Assembly (NCBI GenBank): GCA_048267965.1
Contig: JBLWWK010000001.1
Location: forward strand, 310,001 to 374,000
Direction: 5' to 3'
DNA: 64,000 nucleotides
From: GCA-2705995 sp048267965
Lineage (GTDB): Bacteria; Bacteroidota; Bacteroidia; Flavobacteriales_G; Salibacteraceae
Notes under the pieces: generated by a model
Databases searched by the model: none
What the model saw: only the letters and a program-made list of their open reading frames with translations
What the model was told of the DNA's origin: nothing
Shown: positions 50,963-60,477 of the stretch, piece after piece
Position numbering within the stretch: the stretch's first letter is position 1
Layout of the letters: each line of letters opens with the position of its first letter
Made by a program: the position numbers and the translations under genes

Positions 50963-52483
50963 ATGGTAGAAGGGTTAAGAAATTCGATTGTCTCTTGGAT
51001 CATGAAAAAGCGATTTCATCAAATCGAGTTGTTCATGAAATATCCGCACAATGTACAGTTCGATTGGTTTACCTACCTCATCGATACGGCCAAAGATACC
51101 GAGTGGGGAAAACGCTATAAGTTCGAAGAAATCAACTCTTACGAGCAGTTTAAGTCTCGCGTTCCTATTCAAGATTACGATTCGCTAAAAGCAGATATTG
51201 ACCGAACCATGAAAGGCGAGCAGAATATTCTCTGGCCTACAGAAATTAAATGGTTTGCAAAATCTTCTGGAACCACTTCAGATAAAAGCAAGTTTATTCC
51301 TGTTTCGAAAGAGTCGCTCGAAGATTGCCATTACAAAGCGGGTAAAGACTTAATTTCTATCTACTATAATTACGAACCTGAATCAAAATTATTTACAGGC
51401 AGGGGTTTGGTACTGGGTGGCAGCAGCGAGGTAAACCAATTTGGCGATGATTCTTATTTCGGAGATTTAAGTGCAGTAATCATTAAAAACTTACCCTTTT
51501 GGGCTGAGTATCAGCGCACGCCTTCTATGGATATTGCTTTAATGCCAGAGTGGGAAGAAAAGCTTGAAAAAATGGCGAGCATCACGGCCGATCAAGATAT
51601 TACCAGTATTACTGGGGTGCCTAGTTGGACCATGGTTTTGCTCAGGCGTGTAATGCAACTGAAAAATGCACAATACATTACAGATGTTTGGCCTAACCTA
51701 GAGTTGTATGCACACGGTGGCGTTTCTTTTGATCCGTACCGTAAGCAATACGAAGAGATAATGGGTAAACCCATCACATACCTAGAAAATTACAACGCTT
51801 CTGAAGGGTTTATCGGTATTCAAGATTTGTTTGGCGAAGACGAAAATGGGCTCCTACTGATGCTCGACTACGGAATATTTTATGAGTTTATGCCGTTAGA
51901 AGAGTTGGGAAAAGAGTTTCCGAAAACCTTGCAGTTAGACGAAGTAGAGTTGGGCGTAAATTATGCAGTAGTTATTTCTACCAACGGTGGTTTGTGGCGA
52001 TACATGATTGGCGATACCGTTGCTTTTAGTTCTTTGGCGCCTTACCGAATTAGAGTAACCGGCCGCACCAAGCATTACATCAATGTATTTGGCGAAGAAT
52101 TAATAATAGACAATGCCGAAAAAGCCCTGCAAATTGCTTGTGAAAAAACCAATGCTATTGTAGCTGACTACACAGCTGCCCCGCGCTATATGGAAGGTAA
52201 AGAGAAAGGAGCTCACGAGTGGTTAATTGAGTTTGATAGAGAACCAAACGATTTGTCTTTTTTTGAAGAAACACTTGATAACGCACTAAAATCTATCAAC
52301 TCTGATTACGAAGCTAAACGGTACAAAAGTTTTGTGTTGGAACCGCTTACCGTTAAAAAATTAGAGAAAAACACCTTTTACCGTTGGATGAAAAACAGAG
52401 GTAAATTGGGCGGGCAAAATAAAGTTCCGCGTTTATCGAACAACCGTGAATACGTAGATTCAATTTTGAAATTTGTTGATTAG
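50963..52483 (+). CDS. GH3 auxin-responsive promoter family protein (acyl-adenylate type)
   Basis: 506 residues of the GH3 fold, best known from plant enzymes that adenylate jasmonate or auxin and join them to amino acids. Motif 1 KWFAKSSGTTSDKSKFIPVS (about 92-111) binds ATP; further blocks are TGVPSWTMVLLRRVM, ENYNASEGFIGIQD (about 273-286) and the hinge VTGRTKHYINVFGEELI. Bacteroidota often carry such a gene; the substrate is not known and no hormone link is implied. It runs into the next gene by eleven bases. Confidence 0.92.
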   Translation: MVEGLRNSIVSWIMKKRFHQIELFMKYPHNVQFDWFTYLIDTAKDTEWGKRYKFEEINSYEQFKSRVPIQDYDSLKADIDRTMKGEQNILWPTEIKWFAKSSGTTSDKSKFIPVSKESLEDCHYKAGKDLISIYYNYEPESKLFTGRGLVLGGSSEVNQFGDDSYFGDLSAVIIKNLPFWAEYQRTPSMDIALMPEWEEKLEKMASITADQDITSITGVPSWTMVLLRRVMQLKNAQYITDVWPNLELYAHGGVSFDPYRKQYEEIMGKPITYLENYNASEGFIGIQDLFGEDENGLLLMLDYGIFYEFMPLEELGKEFPKTLQLDEVELGVNYAVVISTNGGLWRYMIGDTVAFSSLAPYRIRVTGRTKHYINVFGEELIIDNAEKALQIACEKTNAIVADYTAAPRYMEGKEKGAHEWLIEFDREPNDLSFFEETLDNALKSINSDYEAKRYKSFVLEPLTVKKLEKNTFYRWMKNRGKLGGQNKVPRLSNNREYVDSILKFVD

Positions 52484-53282
52484 AAAAAAGATAATATCGA
52501 TTTTAATTGTGCTTGGCTGTTGGTCGGTTTCTTGGGCACAAACTCCCGGAATTCAGCTCAAAAGATCGATTCAAGCCGCATCGACTTTTGTTACCTTCGA
52601 CAACCTAGGTAACTTTTACTCTGCTTTTAACGAAGAAATTTCGAAATACGATGCAAAGGGCGATTTTTTATTGTCTGAAAGCAACAAGGTGCTCGGCAAT
52701 GTAGCCACAATAGACGCTTCGAATCCCTTAAAATTACTGCTGTTTTATGCCGATTTTGGGCAAATTGCTTTTACCGATAACCGATTAGCTACTCGCGGAG
52801 AAATTCTACAATTAGACCAACTAGGTTTGGTGCAATCGAGCATGGCTTGCACTTCTTACAATAGCGGTTTTTGGGTGTTCGATCAAGTGACTTTTGAGTT
52901 AATTAGGTTCGACAGAAATATGCGAGAAACCAACCGAACGGGTAATTTGCAGCAAATTGTAGGAACCGAAATGCACATTACTTACATGCTAGAATCGGGC
53001 AACTGGCTTTACGTTAAAAATGAAGGAACCGGTATAATGGTTTTCGATATTTACGGAACGTACTATAAAACTTTACCCCTGAAAGGAGGTAAGAAGTTTT
53101 CAATTTATCAGAATGTACTCTTCTATGCGGATAAATCTAAGTTGGTGGCCTATCAGTTAAAAACGGCAGAAATGGCCGAGATGGAATTGCCCGTTCAGCA
53201 AATTGCAGACTTTTCTGTGCATGCCAATCAACTGCTAGTTTCTACGGGCAAAGAGATAAAGTTATACCAGATTATTGAATGA
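52473..53282 (+). CDS. Secreted beta-propeller-like protein, unknown
   Basis: Starts at a TTG (52473, or the next TTG at 52476), because no ATG gives the signal peptide (KKIISILIVLGCWSVSWAQ); the start overlaps the GH3 stop. The body (about 30-269) repeats short strand-turn units such as FDNLGNFYSAFNEEISKYDA, FDQVTFELIRFDRNM and MVFDIYGTYYKTLPL, like a beta-propeller. No named family recognised. The repeat at 52969 reads Val-Gly-Thr. Coupled to the GH3 gene. Confidence 0.75.
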   Translation: MLIRKKIISILIVLGCWSVSWAQTPGIQLKRSIQAASTFVTFDNLGNFYSAFNEEISKYDAKGDFLLSESNKVLGNVATIDASNPLKLLLFYADFGQIAFTDNRLATRGEILQLDQLGLVQSSMACTSYNSGFWVFDQVTFELIRFDRNMRETNRTGNLQQIVGTEMHITYMLESGNWLYVKNEGTGIMVFDIYGTYYKTLPLKGGKKFSIYQNVLFYADKSKLVAYQLKTAEMAEMELPVQQIADFSVHANQLLVSTGKEIKLYQIIE

Positions 53283-53289
53283 TATCTGT

Positions 53290-53297
53290 TACTTTTG
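53290..53297 (+). promoter_or_regulatory. -7 box TACTTTTG before the second nucleoside kinase
   Basis: Full match to TAnnTTTG, 65 bases before the ATG at 53363. The -33 element is not evident. Confidence 0.4.
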
Positions 53298-53362
53298 ACC
53301 ACTTCGAAAAGCTGAAAAGCTCTCGGTTTCTTTAGATATATAAAAGACGAAATTTTACCGTT

Positions 53363-53977
53363 ATGCATATTGCTGTAGCTGGAAATATAGGTTCTGGAAA
53401 AACAACGTTAACATCTTTGCTTGCAAAACATTACAATTGGGATCCGCATTACGAAGATGTGGATGAAAATCCTTATTTGAATGATTTTTACAACGAAATG
53501 CAGCGTTGGTCTTTCAATTTGCAGATTTACTTTTTGAACAGTCGTTTTTCTCAGGTTCAGCAGATTAGAGAAAGTGGTAAAGATGTAATTCAAGATAGAA
53601 CCATTTATGAAGATGCGTACATTTTTGCGCCCAACCTTCACGCAATGGGTTTAATGACAACCAGAGATTTCGAAAACTACTTTAGTTTGTTCAACTTGAT
53701 GGATTCGTTTGTAGCGCCTCCTGATTTGCTGATTTACTTGCGCGCATCGGTTCCTACCTTGGTGAGTCAAATTCAACAAAGGGGTAGAGAATACGAAGAA
53801 GCTATTCGGTTAGATTACCTGAAAAGGTTGAACGAGCGCTACGAAGCTTGGATTTCTACTTACGATCGAGGAAATCTACTGATTGTAGACGTAGACAACA
53901 ACAACTTTAAAGAAGATCAAGAAGATTTAGGATTGATTATTCATAAAATCGATACTGAGCTCAACGGTTTGTTTTAA
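53363..53977 (+). CDS. Deoxynucleoside kinase
   Basis: 204 residues. P-loop AVAGNIGSGKTTLTSLLAKH (4-23), DENPYLNDFYNEMQRWSFNLQ (split, about 34-54), the DRS-type motif as QDRTIYEDAYIF (about 77-88) and the LID RGREYEEAIRLDYL (about 137-150). It should phosphorylate deoxynucleosides for dNTP salvage. It is more canonical than the paralogue next to folK. The repeat at 53749 reads Val-Pro-Thr. Confidence 0.93.
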   Translation: MHIAVAGNIGSGKTTLTSLLAKHYNWDPHYEDVDENPYLNDFYNEMQRWSFNLQIYFLNSRFSQVQQIRESGKDVIQDRTIYEDAYIFAPNLHAMGLMTTRDFENYFSLFNLMDSFVAPPDLLIYLRASVPTLVSQIQQRGREYEEAIRLDYLKRLNERYEAWISTYDRGNLLIVDVDNNNFKEDQEDLGLIIHKIDTELNGLF

Positions 53978-54003
53978 TCAATAAAGCGCAAAAGCATAAA
54001 ATG

Positions 54004-54039
54004 AAAAAGCGGGAATAGTAATTATTCACCGCTTTTTTT
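54004..54039 (+). terminator. Terminator after the second nucleoside kinase
   Basis: AAAAAGCGG (54004-54012) pairs with CCGCTTTTT (54029-54037), inner GAATA with TATTC, one bulged A, loop GTAAT, seven T. Confidence 0.85.
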
Positions 54040-54079
54040 ATGAATTCTAGTAGAAAGATGGAATGGATGCTAAAAGGTG

Positions 54080-54631
54080 TTAGAAGTTCAAGAATAAGGT
54101 GGTGCCAGCATGGCTTTCGTACCTTTTTAATTCTTGATTAATGTAAGCGTACCATTTCGTTTGTTCGTTTTTATTGCGAGAAAAGTTGGTTTGTTTATCG
54201 TATTTACGATTGGCTTTAGAAGCTTTTTTATGGTATCGGGTGTAAAGTCGTTTTATTTTTCTGCCGGCATTTTTCGAATTGATGTTGAGTTCTGTTAGTT
54301 TCTTGCGAAGCATGCGCGCATACAACTCTCTGAGCTGAAAATGTCCGTTTTCGTGCAAGAGCAAAACATAGTCTTTGTGGTTTGGTTTTACCCAAGATTT
54401 TGAAGGCACAAAAACACATTCAACCACAACGCGCACTCCTTTTGAATTAGAGGTCATATTCATCTTTATTAAAGTGGCGGTCATGGCGCTTGCCCAAGAA
54501 TTCATATCGGGCTGGCCTCGAAAACTATCCCATTCTAGCCGTCTGTTTTTATCATAGGTAAGTTCGTTTTGTGCGCACAAAATGGATACGGTTCCTACCG
54601 TTAAAAGAAGAATAGCAATAAAAGTTTTCAT
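54080..54631 (-). CDS. Secreted metalloprotease-like protein (DUF922-like)
   Basis: 183 residues. Signal peptide 1-20 (FIAILLLTVGTVSILCAQ). RRLEWDSFRGQPDMNSWASA near the start and LLHENGHFQLRELYARMLRK (about 91-110), with HENGH as a zinc HExxH motif, resemble the DUF922 family of predicted Zn proteins. Cleavage is not shown in that family. The full 12-base repeat at 54589-54600 lies in the signal peptide and reads Val-Gly-Thr. Convergent with the kinase gene. Confidence 0.75.
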   Translation of the reverse strand: MKTFIAILLLTVGTVSILCAQNELTYDKNRRLEWDSFRGQPDMNSWASAMTATLIKMNMTSNSKGVRVVVECVFVPSKSWVKPNHKDYVLLLHENGHFQLRELYARMLRKKLTELNINSKNAGRKIKRLYTRYHKKASKANRKYDKQTNFSRNKNEQTKWYAYINQELKRYESHAGTTLFLNF

Positions 54632-54644
54632 GATTTTTTAAAGT

Positions 54645-54677
54645 AAAAAAGCCCAATAAGATGCTTTATTGGGCTTT
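54645..54677 (-). terminator. Terminator of hppA
   Basis: Perfect 12-bp stem AAAGCCCAATAA (54648-54659) with TTATTGGGCTTT (54666-54677); on the minus strand a T run (A run 54645-54650) follows. Twelve bases past the hppA stop. Confidence 0.92.
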
Positions 54678-54689
54678 GTGTTGTTGAGG

Positions 54690-56948
54690 TTATTCGTTGT
54701 CTTCTAACTCGAGTCGTTTTAACTCTTGTTCCATGTATTCTTGTTCTTCTACTGTGATTCCATCGCCTGGGTTTTCGTGACCGTGACCTAAGCCGTAAAC
54801 TTGCCCTAAAATTGGCGCAATCACCAAGCCCACCAAACAGGTGAGTTTGATTAAAATATTCATAGAAGGACCCGATGTGTCTTTAAAGGGGTCACCTACC
54901 GTGTCTCCGGTAACAGCAGCTTTATGAGCCTCAGAACCTTTGTAAGTCATTTCCCCATCGATTTCAACACCTGCTTCGAAAGATTTTTTAGCGTTATCCC
55001 ATGCACCTCCAGCATTGTTTTGAAAAATAGCCCACATAACGCCAGAAACGGCCACTCCAGCCATGTAAGAACCCAATGGTTCCGGTCCCATCACGAAACC
55101 AATAATTACTGGAGCAATTATGGTAATGGCTCCTGGAAGCATCATTTCTCGTAAAGCCGCTTTGGTAGAAATGTCAACACATTTACCATATTCAGGCTCA
55201 GCTTTGTATTCCATAATTCCAGGGATTTCTTTGAACTGACGTCTCACTTCTTTCACCATTTCCATGGCAGCTTTCCCTACAGAATTCATGGCTAGGGCAG
55301 AGAAAACAACGGGAATCATACCGCCAATAAATAGGGCGGCTAACACGTCTGCTTTAAAAATGTTGATGCCTTCGATACCTGTAAAAGTTACATACGCAGC
55401 AAAAAGCGCTAATGCAGTGAGGGCAGCCGATGCAATGGCAAAACCTTTACCAATGGCAGCTGTGGTGTTACCTACAGAATCGAGAATATCGGTGCGTTCA
55501 CGTACTTCTTCTGGTAGTTCGCTCATTTCGGCAATACCGCCTGCGTTATCGGCAATAGGGCCAAAAGCATCGATGGCTAGTTGCATAGCTGTGGTAGCCA
55601 TCATGGCAGAAGCAGCAATGGCTACTCCGTAAAAACCAGCTAATTCGTAAGTGCTCCAGATAGCGCCTGCAAATAAGAGAATAGGAGCGAAAGTAGAAAT
55701 CATACCCACACCTAAACCTGCAATAATATTGGTGGCAGCTCCTGTGGCAGATTTTTGTACAATATCGATTACGGGTTTTTTACCCAAGCCTGTGTAATAC
55801 TCTGTAAAGTAAGAGATAAGTCCGCCAACCGCTAAGCCAATTAAAACAGCGTAAAACACTTCACGAGAGAATACGTCTTTTATTCCTTCGCCAAAGAAGC
55901 TCATTTGCATGATGTCTGGTAGCATCCAGTCGATAACAAACCAAGAAGCTACTGCGGTAAGTAAAATAGAAATCCAATTACCCATGTTGAGTGCTCTTTG
56001 CACTTCGGGCTCTTTGGCATCGTTAGAGTTAATGCGGATGAATAAGGTTCCTACAATTGAAAACAGAATACCTAACCCAGCGATTAAAACGGGAAGTAGA
56101 ATAGGGCCCATTCCGTTGAAGGCGTCTGTAAACGGAGCCTCTTGCCCCATCGAAATATCTCTGATTACATAATTACCGAGAACCATTGAGGCTAGCACGG
56201 TGGCTACATACGAGCCGAAAAGATCGGCACCCATACCGGCTACGTCACCTACATTATCGCCCACGTTATCTGCAATAGTAGCGGGGTTTCGAGGGTCGTC
56301 TTCAGGGATTCCTGCTTCTACTTTACCTACCAAATCGGCTCCTACATCGGCAGCTTTGGTGTAGATACCACCCCCTACGCGGGCAAAAAGAGCAATAGAT
56401 TCGGCACCAAGAGAGAAGCCAGCAAGCGCTTCTAAAACAACTGTCATCTCTTCATAAAAAGAAGCTTCGCCAACTACAAAAAGGTTTACCAAAAGGGCAA
56501 AAAGAACGCTTAATCCGAAAACGGCCAAACCGGCTACACCTAATCCCATTACAGTACCGCCAGAGAACGAAACCTTTAGTGCTTTGGGCAAGCTGGTTCT
56601 AGCTGCTTGTGTAGTTCTTACGTTGGCAGCGGTGGCTATTCTCATTCCTATGTTACCGGCAACGGCAGAAAAAATGGCTCCTATTACAAAGGCCACCACA
56701 ATAAACCAGTGTGTGGTAGGAACCAATGCTGAAATTACTCCAAGCAAAATTCCTGCTATAACAATAAAAATAGCAAGGATTCGGTATTCGGCATTGAGGA
56801 AAGCAAGGGCGCCTTCTTTAACATAAGTGGCGATTTTGACCATTTTGTCTTCGCCTGTATCTTGCTTTTGTACCCAAGCTCTCAGCACGAGCATGTAGAT
56901 GAGACCCACTATCCCAAAGGCGGGAAGTATGTAGATTAAATTTTCCAT
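54690..56948 (-). CDS. hppA: Membrane-bound ion-pumping pyrophosphatase HppA, K+-dependent type
   Basis: About sixteen membrane helices. The substrate site is GGIYTKAADVGADLVGKVE and IADNVGDNVGDVAGMGADLF, plus DNAKKSFE and GDTVGDPFKDTSGPSMN near the C terminus. Hydrolyses pyrophosphate and exports H+ or Na+. Ala in GNTTAAIGKG marks the K+-dependent subclass, where the K+-independent type has Lys. The ATG at 56948 (MENLIYILPAFG) is chosen over a TTG at 56996, which would add residues without family match. About 753 residues, longer than some because of the C-terminal acidic tail. Repeats at 56046 (Val-Gly-Thr) and 56716 (Val-Pro-Thr). Confidence 0.96.
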   Translation of the reverse strand: MENLIYILPAFGIVGLIYMLVLRAWVQKQDTGEDKMVKIATYVKEGALAFLNAEYRILAIFIVIAGILLGVISALVPTTHWFIVVAFVIGAIFSAVAGNIGMRIATAANVRTTQAARTSLPKALKVSFSGGTVMGLGVAGLAVFGLSVLFALLVNLFVVGEASFYEEMTVVLEALAGFSLGAESIALFARVGGGIYTKAADVGADLVGKVEAGIPEDDPRNPATIADNVGDNVGDVAGMGADLFGSYVATVLASMVLGNYVIRDISMGQEAPFTDAFNGMGPILLPVLIAGLGILFSIVGTLFIRINSNDAKEPEVQRALNMGNWISILLTAVASWFVIDWMLPDIMQMSFFGEGIKDVFSREVFYAVLIGLAVGGLISYFTEYYTGLGKKPVIDIVQKSATGAATNIIAGLGVGMISTFAPILLFAGAIWSTYELAGFYGVAIAASAMMATTAMQLAIDAFGPIADNAGGIAEMSELPEEVRERTDILDSVGNTTAAIGKGFAIASAALTALALFAAYVTFTGIEGINIFKADVLAALFIGGMIPVVFSALAMNSVGKAAMEMVKEVRRQFKEIPGIMEYKAEPEYGKCVDISTKAALREMMLPGAITIIAPVIIGFVMGPEPLGSYMAGVAVSGVMWAIFQNNAGGAWDNAKKSFEAGVEIDGEMTYKGSEAHKAAVTGDTVGDPFKDTSGPSMNILIKLTCLVGLVIAPILGQVYGLGHGHENPGDGITVEEQEYMEQELKRLELEDNE

Positions 56949-57470
56949 AAGCATTAAATAAATTGCTAAACTTTTGATAAAAAGTTGGTTTGACAATCCT
57001 TGAAAAGTAAGAAATATTATTTATACGCTAATTATGAACTTTCTTGTTTTAAAGTGTTTAACGATTTAGAAAGAGAGAAATAGATGAAATTGTTTGATGG
57101 TGATTTATGCTACCACACCATAGAATTATTCGGAAACGTTTCTTGCTAAAGCTAGCTTTTCTTGTATGAAAGCTGAGGTTAGCTGCAATGTAGTTGGTTG
57201 ATAGGGGGAAAGTGCTGCAGTTAGTGGAGCAAGGAGTAAGGTGAATTTATTTGTGTGCTAATTGCGAGAAAGAATGCCGTTTTTTGAAAAGAACGTAACG
57301 AGGGCCATACGATTAGCGGAGAATATACTACAAGCAACTAATGAGAGAAAAGAAGAAAAGTATTTGGTGATTGCCTAGCAGCTTACCAGAGGAATGAAAA
57401 AGTAAATCGGCATCTTTTAGAGAAAATGCGAAAAGAAAAAGGCCAAGAAAAATTCTCGGCCTTTTAAGTA
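56949..57470. other. About 520 bases without a convincing gene
   Basis: Between the start of hppA and the end of pdhB, both on the minus strand. One short plus-strand frame (57274-57378, 34 codons, MPFFEKNVTRAIRLAE and onward, behind a GAGAAAGA) looks peptide-like but has no support. No repeat of the GGTTCCTAC type here. The pdhB terminator lies at the right edge. The hppA promoter must lie at its left end; no clear match seen. Confidence 0.6.
57436..57465 (-). terminator. Terminator of pdhB
   Basis: AAAAGGCC and GGCCTTTT with an inner AGAA/TTCT pair, one mismatch; the minus strand continues in T and C. Six bases past the stop at 57471. Confidence 0.8.
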
Positions 57471-58451
57471 TTACAACTTGTACATAGAAGCTTTTACTGC
57501 TTTTACAAGGTCTTCAACCCCCGGCAGCGCTTCATCTATTAATTCTTTAGCAAACGCAAATGGCGTATCAGATTGAGTTAATCTGCGAATAGGAGCGTCT
57601 AAATGATCGAATGCTTGACTCTGAACGATGTAAGAAATCTCAGAAGAGATAGAAGCTACTGGCCAGCTTTCTTCTAAAATTACCAAACGATTGGTTTTCT
57701 TCACCGAGTTAATAATGGTTTCATGATCCATTGGGCGAATTGTGCGCAAATCAATCACTTCTGCATTAATGTTTTCTTTTTTAAGCTCTTCGGCAGCAGC
57801 CAATGCGGTTTTCATTATTTTACCGAAAGAAACAATGGTGCAATCGGTTCCTTCTACTTTAACATCTGCCTTGCCAATTGGTAAAACATATTCACCTTCT
57901 GGAACTTCGCCTTTGTCTCCGTACATCTTTTCAGATTCCATAAATACAACCGGGTCGTTATCTCGAATAGCTGCTTTTAACAAACCTTTTGCATCGTACG
58001 GGTTAGAAGGTGTAATCACCTTTAATCCAGGTATGTGAGCGTACATGCTTTCGAAAGCTTGCGAGTGAGTAGCGGCTAACTGACCAGCTTGTCCGTTCGG
58101 GCCTCTAAATACAATTGGGCAACCGTATTGGCCACCAGACATTTGCAACATTTTAGCTGCAGAATTTATTATTTGATCAGCAGCAAGAATGGCAAAGTTC
58201 CATGTCATAAACTCTACAATGGGGCGTAAACCATTCATAGCTGCACCAACGCCAATACCAGCAAAACCAAGCTCGGCAATTGGCGTATCGATTACGCGCT
58301 TAGCACCAAACTCATCTAACATGCCTTGAGAAGCTTTGTAAGCTCCATTATACTCAGCAACCTCTTCGCCCATGAGAAAAACATTCTCGTCTCTGCGCAT
58401 TTCTTCGCTCATAGCCTCAGCTATAGCCTCTCTAAATTGTATAGTTCTCAT
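57471..58451 (-). CDS. pdhB: Pyruvate dehydrogenase E1 component, beta subunit
   Basis: 326 residues. The family start IQFREAIAEAMSEEMRRDEN, FLMGEEVAEYNGAYKASQGM (about 25-44), TPIAELGFAGIGVGAA with the Glu that activates thiamine diphosphate, GPNGQAGQLAATHSQAFESM and the C-terminal IRRLTQSDTPFAFAKELID are those of PdhB. With PdhA (outside or elsewhere) it decarboxylates pyruvate for acetyl-CoA. A -7 box TACTTTTG lies at 58479-58486 on the minus strand, without clear -33. Single gene. Confidence 0.95.
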   Translation of the reverse strand: MRTIQFREAIAEAMSEEMRRDENVFLMGEEVAEYNGAYKASQGMLDEFGAKRVIDTPIAELGFAGIGVGAAMNGLRPIVEFMTWNFAILAADQIINSAAKMLQMSGGQYGCPIVFRGPNGQAGQLAATHSQAFESMYAHIPGLKVITPSNPYDAKGLLKAAIRDNDPVVFMESEKMYGDKGEVPEGEYVLPIGKADVKVEGTDCTIVSFGKIMKTALAAAEELKKENINAEVIDLRTIRPMDHETIINSVKKTNRLVILEESWPVASISSEISYIVQSQAFDHLDAPIRRLTQSDTPFAFAKELIDEALPGVEDLVKAVKASMYKL

Positions 58452-58561
58452 TTCTGATGGTGTTCAAAATAATAGAGGCCAAAAGTAAAAAATTAAGTGT
58501 GTTGGTAGAGGGTGTTTTCGGTACGAACCCGTTTTCGATTACTAAAAGCTGAAAGATTCAC

Positions 58562-58591
58562 TTGTTGACAACAAAATCCTTCTTAAATTTG
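58562..58591 (+). promoter_or_regulatory. Promoter of etfB-etfA
   Basis: TTG (58562-58564), exactly 19 bases, TAAATTTG (58584-58591). A second full -7 match, TAGTTTTG, is at 58642-58649, so there may be two starts. A short AGTTC/GAACT hairpin lies between. Confidence 0.75.
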
Positions 58592-58709
58592 TTATGCGTG
58601 CATACTAAAAATAGTTCTTTTTAGAACTAGTGCAATTGTGTTAGTTTTGTCCACTTCTTTTAGAAAGGGCAAGACGCTAAATCATTTTAAACTATTTAAT
58701 TCAAACAGC

Positions 58710-59450
58710 ATGAAAATATTAGTTTGTATCAGTAAAGCTCCCGATACAACAGCTAAAATCAAGTTTACAGACGGAGACACCAAGTTCGATGAGAACGGTG
58801 TTCAGTTTATTGTAAACCCTTACGATGAGTGGTATGCTTTAGTAAGAGGGATTGAAGTAAAAGAAAAACAAGGCGGTACTGTTACTACCATTACTGTTGG
58901 TGGCGCAGATAACGACCCAATAATTCGTAAAGCGCTTGCTGTAGGTGCAGACGATGCTGTAAGAATCGATGCGGATCCTACCGATGCATTCTTTGTAGCT
59001 TCTCAAATTGCTCACTACGCTCAAGAGAATAACTACGATATGGTTCTTTTAGGAAAGGAAACCATTAATTATAACGGAGCACAAGTAGGTGGTATGATTG
59101 CTGAAATCATGAATTTACCTTACGTTTCTAATGCTTCTAAAATGGATTTAGACGGCAACGCTGCAACCATCACAAGAGACATTCAAGGGGGTACAGAAAC
59201 CCTAAAAGTAGAAGCTCCATTTGTGATAAGCGCTGCTAAAGGAATGGCAGAGCAAAGAATTCCGAACATGAGAGGAATTATGGCAGCTAGAACTAAAAAG
59301 TTAGAAGTAGTTCAGCCAGTAGATGCAAACCAACTTACAGAAGTAGTAAGTTACGCTTTACCAGCAGAAAAAGGTGAAGTAACGCTAATTGATCCAGAAA
59401 ATGTAGAGCAGTTAGTAGAATTATTAAACAAAGAAGCGAAAGTAATTTAA
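58710..59450 (+). CDS. etfB: Electron transfer flavoprotein, beta subunit
   Basis: 246 residues from the ATG at 58710 (MKILVCISKAPDTTAKIKF); a longer open frame starting 24 codons upstream has no similarity. Marks: NPYDEWYALVRGIEVKEKQG, TITVGGADNDPIIRKALAVG (AMP site) and LLGKETINYNGAQVGGMIAE. It accepts electrons from acyl-CoA and other dehydrogenases with EtfA. The etfA gene follows after three bases. Confidence 0.96.
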   Translation: MKILVCISKAPDTTAKIKFTDGDTKFDENGVQFIVNPYDEWYALVRGIEVKEKQGGTVTTITVGGADNDPIIRKALAVGADDAVRIDADPTDAFFVASQIAHYAQENNYDMVLLGKETINYNGAQVGGMIAEIMNLPYVSNASKMDLDGNAATITRDIQGGTETLKVEAPFVISAAKGMAEQRIPNMRGIMAARTKKLEVVQPVDANQLTEVVSYALPAEKGEVTLIDPENVEQLVELLNKEAKVI

Positions 59451-59453
59451 GTC

Positions 59454-60422
59454 ATGGCAGTACTAGTATTTGTAGATAGTTTAGAAGGAAAGGTTACAAA
59501 ATCTTCTTTTGAATCGGCATCTTACGGTGCAAAAGTGGCTAAAGACATGGGCGCAGAAGCAGTAGCTATTGCTTACGGTAATGTGTCTCAAGACGATTTA
59601 GCTTCTTTAGGAAATTACGGTATTTCTAAGGTAATGCACTCAGGAGCCATCAACGAAATGGATCCCGTGAAATTATCGCGTTTAGTGGCTGCTGCAGTAG
59701 AAGCATCAGGTGCTAAAGTGGTGATTTTTAGCCAAGATTATACGGGTAAAAGTGTTGCACCAATGGTATCTGCTAAATTAAAAGCAGGTTTAGTTTCAGG
59801 TGCCGTAGATTACCCAAATGTAAACGATGGCTTTACCGTTAAGAAAAATGCTTTCTCTGGTAAGGCATTCGCCATGGTGAAAATCAACACAGATGTTAAG
59901 TTAATTGCTATTCTTCCTAACTCGGTAGGAACCGAAAAAGGCGAAGGTTCAGCAACTGTTGAAGCTTTCGATGCAGACTTAGGCGATAGCAAAATTGCTA
60001 TTCAGTCGGTTGAGATGGATGCTGCAGAAGGAGAAATTGCACTTCCTGAAGCAGAATTAGTAGTTTCAGCAGGTAGAGGCTTAAAAGGTCCTGAAAACTG
60101 GGGAATGGTAGAAGAGTTAGCCAAAGAATTAGGCGCTGCAACTGCATGCTCACGTCCAGTTTCTGATATTGGTTGGAGACCTCACCACGAGCACGTAGGG
60201 CAAACAGGTATAGCTATTCGTCCGAACCTTTACATTGCTATAGGTATTTCTGGAGCTATTCAACACCTTGCAGGTGTAAACGGTAGTAAAGTAATTGTGG
60301 TAATTAACACAGATGCTGAAGCACCGTTCTTTAAAGCAGCAGATTACGGTATAGTAGGAGACGCATTTGATGTGGTTCCTAAGTTAACTGAAGCAATAAG
60401 AAAAATGAAAGCAGCTGGTTAA
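59454..60422 (+). CDS. etfA: Electron transfer flavoprotein, alpha subunit
   Basis: 322 residues. The FAD domain is clear: VVSAGRGLKGPENWGMVEEL (about 201-220), ACSRPVSDIGWRPHHEHVGQ, then TGIAIRPNLYIAIGISGAIQ and HLAGVNGSKVIVVINTD. Partner of EtfB in beta-oxidation and related electron transfer. Last of the pair. It contains a full 12-base repeat at 59923-59934, which reads Val-Gly-Thr in a surface loop. Confidence 0.97.
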   Translation: MAVLVFVDSLEGKVTKSSFESASYGAKVAKDMGAEAVAIAYGNVSQDDLASLGNYGISKVMHSGAINEMDPVKLSRLVAAAVEASGAKVVIFSQDYTGKSVAPMVSAKLKAGLVSGAVDYPNVNDGFTVKKNAFSGKAFAMVKINTDVKLIAILPNSVGTEKGEGSATVEAFDADLGDSKIAIQSVEMDAAEGEIALPEAELVVSAGRGLKGPENWGMVEELAKELGAATACSRPVSDIGWRPHHEHVGQTGIAIRPNLYIAIGISGAIQHLAGVNGSKVIVVINTDAEAPFFKAADYGIVGDAFDVVPKLTEAIRKMKAAG

Positions 60423-60477
60423 GCCAAATGCTTTTCCGATATTTGCGCATAGGCACGCGTTTTAAATTTGCGGCTAC

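Noticed and set aside
57274..57378. 34-codon open frame between hppA and pdhB
   Set aside because: Reasonable-looking peptide, but no family, no promoter, no neighbour on that strand; kept only as a note in the region entry.
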